From Adiantum capillus-veneris (lineage: Eukaryota > Streptophyta > Polypodiopsida > Polypodiales > Pteridaceae): DNA of 64,000 nt. The stretch is from NCBI GenBank assembly GCA_014529385.2, contig CM043964.1:109703587-109767586 (forward strand), written 5' to 3'. This document shows, piece after piece, positions 57,621 to 64,000 of the stretch. The position numbers and the translations under genes were made by a program. The notes below the pieces were generated by a model, which searched no databases, was not told the origin of the DNA, and worked only from the letters and a program-made list of their open reading frames with translations. How positions within the stretch are numbered: position 1 is the first letter of the stretch; each line of letters opens with the position of its first letter.

Positions 57621-58454
57621 GCTCATGAATTATATTACATACATGATACTCACTATCTTTTGAATATAATATAGCATTGCTCATCCGGTGCATGCAAGCG
57701 AAATTGGTCCGCATCCTCGCTTATCCACACCAAAATTCGCAACAAACTGTCAACAAAACAATTGGAGCGGCTCATCTATTGTCGCTCCAATCTCCGAATG
57801 TTGCGCTCCATGCATGAGATGCCCATGGCTAGACAAGTAAACCCTCTTTCTACATACTTGCTTCTTGACTCATATGGGCTATGGCTTTGCATTCCAATTC
57901 ACATGTGCTAACTTTATCTTGAGTCTTGACTCTTTTGAACTTTTGTATAACTTGTCAAATAGGTCAATGTTGATGATTGCAAGCTCTCAATTGATACTCT
58001 CAAAAGTGTCAACAAAGAGCGTGATATGACGGAGGAGCAAATTTTCCGCGAGCTCTACTTGGAGCTAGATGAGATTGACCGACCGGTTTCTCGCACACGA
58101 TCACGCAAGAGGGTCATTGTGCGTGGAGTCCCTTCGGCTACAAGAGGTAGAGGTGCAAGAGCTTTCCATGCTCGTGGCCATGGGCGTGAGATGGAGGCTA
58201 CTACTCCTACAACCTATGTGCGGCGAGGCTCGGGAAGAGGCTCCATTGCGACGGCTGTTTTGGAGGATGTGCCTATTCGTAGATCCAACACTATGGACCC
58301 TAGAGAGCCGGAGTATGACGAGGAGGGAAATCTCCTTAGTGAGGGAGATTATGACACACCACAATCCGATTCATGTGAGGATGAAGATGACATCGATGAG
58401 CATAGCTCACAAGAGGAAGATGATGATGATGATGAGAGCGGAGAAAGCTCTTAG
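56113..58454 (+). pseudogene. hAT transposase, C-terminal part with introns
   Basis: Begins inside the domain at MSRLLEAEYKNIVWTPCASH and continues as in copy 1. A one-base loss at about 56419 shifts frame. Then GLVVAILPIYRVLRMTDMEG, LLHHYMDEAYKEIEAS, DPRYDV-like text, an exon with FHHMLKEGVL/FWWETFGYQLPHLQRVA LRILGQ ending at GT 57131. After the intron, exon 57675-57836 reads HCSSGACKRNWSASSLIHTK and LERLIYCRSNLRML, the hAT dimerisation motif (C-x-R-N-W-S). The last exon, 57963-58454, is basic then strongly acidic (EEDDDDDESGESS). N-terminus missing: not autonomous. Confidence 0.85.
57140..57619 (+). repeat. LINE-K 3' tail and (TC)n inside a hAT intron
   Basis: Within the 57131-57674 intron. 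From about 57140 to 57564 it matches the LINE-K 3' end (GGTCTCATAGGTCACTTTGG, CCTTTTGAAGACGTTAATA, ATTTC pentamers), followed by (TC)n to 57619. The short C-terminal coding flavour upstream (57170-57350) is LINE ORF2. Confidence 0.75.
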
Positions 58455-58861
58455 ACTTTAGTGTCTCTCATATCTTTTCTGACCCTACTTCCACTTTTTG
58501 CACGATTGAGGCTTAAAAGGCCTACTTTTTGTATCATCTCGATTATCAAATCTCAACTTAGCTTTTTGATTTATGACATATGTAATGCGAATCGCAGTTC
58601 ATACCCATTGTATCTCATTGTCTTGATTCTCAACTCTTGAGTGTCGGCACTTGGCACTTGCAAGTTGCATTCTTGTCCAATGTGATAATCAATTGTCTAT
58701 TTGTCCTAAGCGTAAAATCTAGGGTTAAGAATTGCGTGATTTTATTTTTGAACGTACGTAACCATGTCGTACAACATAAAATTTTCTAGTTCAATGAGTA
58801 CGGTACGTCTTCGTACGTGGACAAAACGTACATGACCGTATGAGACTACCCTGAATGATGA

Positions 58862-59110
58862 GAACTGCAACCGTGTGCCAATGTTCTCCCAAATAGCCCT
58901 CCAAAACAAACTCGTAAATGTGGGATCTCTGTCGAAGACTATTGTCTCAGGCATGCCATGTAGTCTGAAAATCTATGCAATGAACAGTCTAGCATATAAA
59001 TCCGGCTTGATTGTTTTCTTCATTCGAATGAAGTGAGCTTGCTTACTTAATCTGTCGATGACAGTCCAAATGCCATCATGCCCACTACAGTCAAACATTT
59101 CAAATCGGCA
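58862..59110 (-). pseudogene. S1 integrase core, N-terminal half
   Basis: Minus-strand motifs HDGIWTVIDRLSKQAHFI (first catalytic D) and MPETIVFDRDPTFTSLFWRA (second catalytic D) with IWENIGTRLQFSS. The TSD of the hAT follows exactly at the point where relatives continue FS-x-x-HPQTDGQ. Stop at 58973. Upstream (right) of 59110, no RT coding remains. Confidence 0.88.
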
Positions 59111-59449
59111 CCAAAACAGGTTCAAAACAGATACCATCCATTTCAAACAAATTTCAAACAGGATCACCAAACAAGTTCTCAAACAGAACTCAAACTTAAA
59201 AAGCAATCTCAACATTAGTCGAGCTCGAAAAGTCGACTGACTTTCCATCCTGAAACCTGCACCAACAATTAGGGTTAGGTTCCTTCCATAAAGTCGTAAC
59301 CAACCGTAGCATGGTCCACCAGCTCTTGGACAGACAGTGTCTCTCTGGTGGCGATGGTAGTCCCAAAGCAGCAATCACACTGGACCTCCAAGGTTATCAG
59401 CTCGAGAAGAGACATCTACTGAGAGATGTCAAGAAATTTCAAGGTATAA

Positions 59450-60490
59450 TTTGCTAGAATTTCCATGGCAAGCATTTTAGGATACCCCACGCTGCCACAA
59501 GCTGCCAGAAACCATATAACTTCAGGCAAAAATTTCTTGAAAGCTTGCCAAGTCCTTGGAGTGAGCAGCTTGGTAGCTATAGAAATCCACTACTGCATCT
59601 AAGAAAAAACAGCAGCTCGAAAAAAATCTTGATCCTTCTATTGCAAGTGATCTTTATGGCTTATCAAGGTAGTTAGGTACGTAGTGTTCGGTACAAATTC
59701 GGTTTGTAAGGTACGTAGTACTGAATGGAGTGAGTTTTTAGGTACATAAAAATTTGTACTTTTTTTCACACGGCCGAGTACTTGAGACATTTATATATGC
59801 ATTCACCAAGACTTCTAATAAAGACTAGCAAATCAACAATAGACCATTGCAAATGCCAAAAACTAGAGTCCACGACTCTTAACCGAACAATGAAAACAAA
59901 ATGCTGAGCTTAGCTAACCAAATAGTGGCAAATGTCTGTTGTCATGGTCACAAAAAACTAAGAGCATCAAAATAAATACATAATGAATCATGATAATCCA
60001 AGACTGAAGTATGATGTCCTGACTCTAATTAGTAAGTACTACAAACCGCACACTGCACTCAAAGCACTTGCCACTTGCAAGAGAGGAGGACACACTGCAC
60101 TATACTTGTATCTCTGCTAAAATCAATCACTCTCAGCCGCAGCAAGGCAATTTTCGAAAAGAGAGACCTAATCGGATGAAATAGAGCAGCCCCAAGAAGG
60201 AAGGAAAGGGCGGGGGGGGGGGGGAAGAGAAAAAAAAAAGTGTATGGATCCATATTGTACGGACGTACTATACGGATACAATCCGTACATACGTACGGAT
60301 GCAACCTTGTGTCTTATGCCTTGTAATACATGAGCAGTGAAGACGGGAGCGCGCCCCATGCGCGATGAAGTAAGGGTGGAAGTGGCTAATAAGTCCGGGG
60401 TCAGGACCCAAAGATACTTCAAATAAAATTCCAGTAGCTCTGTCTGCTCTTTTGTAGGACCGGCATGCTTTCAGAAAAGCACACGTCTGA
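59450..60490 (-). pseudogene. S1 gag remnant, split by a hAT-like insert
   Basis: Directly downstream of the PBS. It is broken, but the 59450-59640 segment aligns with 61490-61690, where the frame shows NAMQLWKSIATKSPTRRTW and AFKKIFAQ, a gag core (W-x-x-F-x-x-x-F-x-x-Y-M-P). 60318-60490 aligns with 61720-61880. The single minisatellite-type unit at 59296-59440 follows. No intact frame. Confidence 0.65.
59665..60309. mobile_element. 645-bp non-autonomous hAT-like element
   Basis: Near-perfect 8-bp TSD TGGCTTAT (59657-59664) and TGTCTTAT (60310-60317). Ends CAAGGTAGTTAGGTACGTAG and, reversed, CAAGGTTGCATCCGTACGTA. The subterminal regions are full of GTACGTA/CGTACGG. No coding. It interrupts S1 gag; the uninterrupted order is seen at 61690-61740. 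Confidence 0.85.
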
Positions 60491-60491
60491 T

Positions 60492-60503
60492 GCTCTGATA
60501 CCA
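60492..60503 (-). promoter_or_regulatory. S1 primer-binding site, initiator tRNA-Met
   Basis: Minus strand TGGTATCAGAGC, the exact complement of the initiator tRNA-Met 3' end, one base from the LTR end at 60505. Confidence 0.9.
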
Positions 60504-60504
60504 C

Positions 60505-61098
60505 TGTCACAAGACTTGGCACCACGTGCCAATAGAAAAGAGCAGACTGAACAGACTTTTAGCACTTCAATAACAACTGAAGTGAAAGAGAGAGAGAGAG
60601 AGACGACACGCGACCCGGAGAGGCGGATTCCATCCCTGAGAGTATTGGCCCCAAACCTTGGCGCCTCTTTCGGTATTTCTTTATATTGCATCATCAGAGT
60701 ACAAGCCGGTACTCCATCCTCTGCATCTTCGTCCAAAAGCATGCCAAAGAATGAGCCCTAGCCTCATATTTAAAGGCCCTTGGCCTGAAAAGCAGTTACA
60801 GTGATTCAAACTCAAAACCAACTGGCCCAAAAGCTGCCGCTGAAAATCAGCCAGCATAAATCACAGAAATCCGTACAATTCTGCCACGTCAATAGTCAGC
60901 AAAAAATACGGAAATCCGTACAGTTCTGCCACATCAGCAGTCAGCGAAAAATCCGGAATTCTGTACAACTACCAAGTCAGCATATCAATGCGTACAATCT
61001 ACTGCTTTCGCTTCTTCACTTAGGGTTTAGGCTCCTCGGCCGGGATCTGCAAGTTGGCTTGGGTGTTTAGTGGCTTGACACGTCAGCAGTTTGTGGCA
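60505..61098 (-). repeat. S-family LTR adjoining the PBS (second subfamily)
   Basis: Minus strand TGCCACAAACTGCTGACGTG to CAAGTCTTGTGACA. TATA-like TTTAAATATGAGG near 60765. Three 45-bp modules, each AATCCGTACA-x-TTCTGCCACGTCA-like, at about 60865-60990. It differs clearly from the S1 3' LTR, so the 5' end of S1 is composite. Confidence 0.78.
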
Positions 61099-61370
61099 CA
61101 AAGAGCCTGCGTGTGCTCACTCTCAGTCTTTGCGTCCAGATGCCCTGAGAAGTGAGGCCCTTGGGTTTATTTTTCCTTACAAGGGATGCCCAAAAGCAGA
61201 GCCCCAAAATCAGTTAAACTTCAAAAGCAACTGGTCTTCCAAAAGCTACTAAAAACAGCTAGCGTAATTTACAAAAAAATCCGTACAGCCTGTCTGCACT
61301 TTTTACGAAGCGTCTGTACGTTGTTCCCACGTCAGTCTGTCGGCGCATTTTCTGGAGATCCATACGGTCA

Positions 61371-61455
<85 letters not shown>

Positions 61456-61485
61456 GAGGGCCTACCACGTCACCAGTTCGTGGCA
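61099..61485 (-). repeat. S1 5' LTR, distal portion with (GT)n expansion
   Basis: Aligns with the outer 390 bp of the S1 3' LTR (from AAAGAGCC to the outer end). The (GT)n tract, 10 units in the 3' LTR, is about 40 units here (61372-61453). The inner part of this LTR has been replaced by the LTR at 60505-61098. Confidence 0.82.
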
Positions 61486-61490
61486 GTGGC

Positions 61491-61883
61491 AAGTCTTTTA
61501 GAATACCCCACACTGCCTGAAGCTACAATCCGAAGGAAGATGTCTGAAGGCATGTAGCTTTGGGCAAAAATTTTCTTGAAAGCTTACCAAGTCCTTCGAG
61601 TGGGCGACTTGGTAGCAATAGACTTCCACAACTGCATGGCATTCCCTCTAAGAAAAATAGTGGCTCGAAAAAAAAAAATTTGATCCTTCTTGTGCAAGTG
61701 ATCTTGAATTCCTTATGGCTTATGCCCTGTAAGACACTGTGATGAAACGGGAACGCACCCGATGCGCGATGGAGTAAGGGTGGAGTGGCTGATAAGTCCG
61801 GGGTCGGGACACAAAGATTCTTTCATGATATTTTCTTGGAAATCTTGGAAGCACCATCTTGCTGCGTCTACTCTTTGGTAGGG
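61491..61883 (-). pseudogene. S3 element gag, right remnant
   Basis: Minus-strand gag text NAMQLWKSIATKSPTRRTW with stops, plus GSVGYSKRLA up to the S1 TSD. Truncated upstream at 61883 by the T2 LTR. Confidence 0.65.
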
Positions 61884-62440
61884 TGTAGCAGGCTACAGTG
61901 TCACTTTCACATGACACACAGTTAGTACAGTTGGTCTAGGCTCGTTCACACTGGACGGACTCTCTGGGCTGGCCAGTGACACATGGCAGCAGAGATACGG
62001 ACTGGTCTAGTGGACATCGTGGCCAGGTCACCACATGGCTGACATTTATGAGCCGTTGGTGGCTCTTTATGGTGGTACATGTGAGTAGTAGCTGTTGGGT
62101 CAGGATCATCATCTTCTTCACATATGGTCCAGTGTTGCTGTTTGGAGCATAGAGTATATACATAGAGCACTTATTCACCATCCCTGCACATCTGAGCCTC
62201 GACACCCCATTGTACCTGAGAGTCCTGGGCTGGAGCTGAGTATGCCGCCACGCCAGAGTTTGTATCAGTTCTTTGAGATAGTCGAGTCATTTGTTGTGGT
62301 CTACTATTGCTGTTGTGTCTCTGTGAGTTCCGTGGTTGTCTATTGTTTCCTGTTTTCAGTCTGTTTTGAGTGAGATTGTCACGCACATTGCACTGAGGAG
62401 CACCCACTGTAGAGAGAACGACACACTTATCTGCACTACA
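61884..62440 (+). repeat. T2 5' LTR
   Basis: 557 bp, homologous throughout to the T1 LTRs, with a few small indels. Confidence 0.92.
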
Positions 62441-62574
62441 GGTGCTCTCATTTTGGCGATCACGGTGGGACCTCAACTGAAATCTCACTCTGTGAGGTAC
62501 AAATCTTGAAGCTAGTTGGGTCGATCTAGCTTCGCGTACCTTGCCTAGCTTTGCCTACCTTGCCTTGCACTGTC

Positions 62575-62712
62575 CTCCCTCGCCCTAGTCAAACTAGTCC
62601 TCGTCCCTGGCCTAGTCTCCTCGACCCTGGTCTAGTCCTCCTCGTCCCTGGTCTCGTCCCTAGTCCAGCCTGGTCTAGTCACTTGCCTGGTCTAGTAGAG
62701 TCTAGACCAGTC
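62575..62712 (+). repeat. T2 leader repeats
   Basis: Degenerate CCTCGTCCCTGGTCTAGTC copies, fewer than in T1. Confidence 0.82.
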
Positions 62713-62767
62713 TTCAACCAGTTCAAGGTTTGCTTGCCCAAAGCTTGGTTGGATTGGTGGTCACTAC

Positions 62768-64000
62768 ATGACACATACAAGGCGGTCAATCCAGCGTCAA
62801 AGCGCACTACTGAGCCCTCTAAAGCACTATAGCAGAAGACGACCTTTGGTACCTAGTAGAAGTCCATCAACCTCATCACCCATACCTCCACATACATCAC
62901 CCATTCCTTCATCAGGTTCCACATCTTCCAGATCACCTTCTCAAGTAAAGCTCTCTCCTATTTTGCTACAGCAGGCAATTGAGCAACAGGCTCAGCAAGG
63001 GGCCATGGAGGCTATGGCAAGTGTTTTGGCCAAGGTGAACATCAAGTTCCCCACCTTCAAAGGACTCCCTTCAGAAGATGCTGACGACCATGCAAGGAGG
63101 TTTGTATCTCTCTGTAGGGGTTGTGGTCTTAATAGAGAGGATGCTTATTTGATACTCTTTCCATCTACCTTAGTTGGCTTAGCAGACAAATGGTACAGCT
63201 AGTTTGCAGAAAACCATTTTGCAAATTGGGCAGCCTTAAGACAACAGTTCTGTGCAGCTTTCAGGCCAGGTGACTACCAGGAGAAGGTGTTGGATGAGTT
63301 GGCCAACATGGTGCTCCAGCCAGAGGAGACTTTTGCAAAGCTTATGACTAAGACCAAGTCTCTGGTTGCCAAGCTTCCCCAACAACCCGGTGAATTCATG
63401 GTTAAGAAGTGGGTGGAGAAAACGCTTCCCAAAACTTCTCAGCAAAAACTCCGAGAGAGTCTCCGACCCGACGCCACTTTGGAGGAGTTCATCGCAGCTG
63501 CTACTAGGATAGAGAGGGCTAGGAAGCTGTTCAACAACTCCCCTCACATAGAGACCCCCTCTGTGTTTTCGGAAAGTCCTGCTGATCCATTGACTTCTTT
63601 ACATAGAGAACTTGAAGCCCTAAAACTACAACACGCTCTTCAAGAGGAGAAAAATATCTCTCTTCGCCAAGAGAAACCCCCACATCTTGAGGCTTTGGAT
63701 CAAATCAAGAAAGAGCTAGAAGAGCTTCGGTCTCAACAGGAGACTAAGGCTAAGGTATGGTGCAGCTCGTGTCGCTCTCCAGGACATCCTCCACAAGACT
63801 GTCCCCTTCGGGCTTATTGCCACTTCTGCGAGAAATCTGTGCATGAAGACAAGGATTGCTACTATATCAAGGGATTACGGCAGATACAACAAAGTCTAGG
63901 TCCTTCTCTCCAACAAGGGCTAGCACCTGCATCAAACATGGCGTCACCATATAGCCATCAGAACCCGATGCCACCTCTGTTGACAACACCTCCTATGCAA
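62768..64000 (+). pseudogene. T2 gag (incomplete at window end)
   Basis: ATG at 62768 (MTHTRRSIQRQ), an S/P/R-rich N-terminus, then the gag core from 63004: MEAMASVLAKVNIKFPTFKG, FVSLCRGCGLNREDAY, LVGLADKWYS. A single TAG at 63201 is the only stop before the edge. The frame then resumes with NWAALRQQFCAAFRPGDY, VLQPEETFAKLMTKTKSLV, KTLPKTSQQKLRESLRP, a coiled-coil-like stretch, CSSCRSPGHPPQDC (CCHC, about 63760) and CHFCEKSVHEDKDC. It shows the T gag in a better state than T1: 410 codons with one nonsense codon. Confidence 0.88.

Larger units (their letters stand above)
55732..58853 (+). mobile_element. hAT transposon copy 2, complete ends
   Basis: 3,122 bp with exact 8-bp TSD AATGATGA (55724-55731 and 58854-58861). 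Ends CAGTGTTGTTCTCGTCCG and, reversed, CAGGGTAGTCTCATACGG. It is the same family as 7283-10236, with near-identical flanking kilobases at both ends. It lacks about 1.5 kb that encodes the BED finger and DUF659 start (junction after the (TC)n tract at 56037-56093), but keeps the C-terminal dimerisation domain. It inserted into the integrase core of S1. Confidence 0.93.
53762..61485 (-). mobile_element. S1: chromodomain Ty3/gypsy element, rearranged
   Basis: Exact 5-bp TSD GTGGC (53757-53761 and 61486-61490). Minus-strand order: a composite 5' LTR, PBS for initiator tRNA-Met, gag remnant, integrase, chromodomain, polypurine tract, 3' LTR. Protease, RT and RNase H are missing, so it is an internal deletion derivative. 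Nested in it are a hAT copy (55732-58853) and a 645-bp hAT-like element (59665-60309). Chromodomain plus initiator-Met primer place it with plant chromoviruses. Confidence 0.85.
61884..64000 (+). mobile_element. T2: T-family Ty3/gypsy element, 5' end
   Basis: 5' LTR 61884-62440 (TGTAGCAGGCTACAGTG...GCACTACA), PBS TGGCGATCACGGTGGGAC at 62454-62471, leader repeats, gag. It runs past the window end. Left flank TAGGG (61879-61883) is the candidate half of the TSD. Confidence 0.9.

Noticed and set aside
61186-61557. Open frame with a poly C-V run
   Set aside because: Produced by the (GT)n array inside an LTR; no start context or homologous protein.

Overview
This window looks like nuclear DNA of a land plant with a large, repeat-packed genome. 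The only recognisable host gene is a set of minus-strand exons of a CFAP251/WDR66-like WD40 protein, a motile-cilium (radial spoke/CSC) component. Plants that keep such genes make swimming sperm, so a fern, lycophyte, bryophyte, cycad or Ginkgo fits better than a flowering plant. I cannot name the species. Almost everything else is transposon sequence, much of it nested, and several nests can be resolved base by base from target-site duplications (TSDs).

Host gene, read right to left on the minus strand: exons at 52942-53036, 52689-52772, 52370-52545 and 51972-52210; then 17083-17237 and 16833-16934; then 5395-5463, 5247-5312 and 5048-5131. Reading phase is kept across every adjacent pair. 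The exon ending at 51972 joins in phase to the one starting at 17237, so one intron is 34.7 kb long. Earlier and later exons lie outside the window or were not found, and one short linking exon between 16833 and 5463 is missing.

Left part (1-16832): minus-strand fragments of three retroelements (1-3100); exons 7-9 (5.0-5.5 kb); a plus-strand LINE of family K (5990-11420) split by a hAT transposon (7283-10236, TSD CTCGCACT); a second LINE-K copy (12535-16613) with an internal 510-bp duplication and a 1-kb non-autonomous hAT-like insert (14606-15632).

Giant intron (17238-51971): nearly all one LTR retroelement, R1 (18370-51497, minus), whose native length would be about 6 kb. Nested in it are a solo LTR (18838-19259), an inverted relative R2 (19504-22872), a complete 11-kb Ty3/gypsy element T1 (24373-35391, TSD ATTAC, itself holding a 145-bp hAT MITE), a possible solo LTR (about 36130-36510), a 5.4-kb segment with inverted ends that carries pseudogenes of ribosomal protein L18 and eIF3k (37985-43406), and a 6.4-kb L1-type LINE (43760-50180, 18-bp TSD). 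R1 has gag-protease and a large unknown ORF but no visible reverse transcriptase or integrase.

Right part (53037-64000): a chromodomain Ty3/gypsy element S1 (53762-61485, minus, TSD GTGGC) inserted in the gag region of a relative. S1 is split by a second hAT copy (55732-58853, TSD AATGATGA) and by a 645-bp non-autonomous hAT-like element (59665-60309). A second T element starts at 61884 and runs off the end.

Family labels (T, R, S, K) are mine and have no database meaning. All transposon genes except parts of the two hAT copies are broken by stops or frameshifts.
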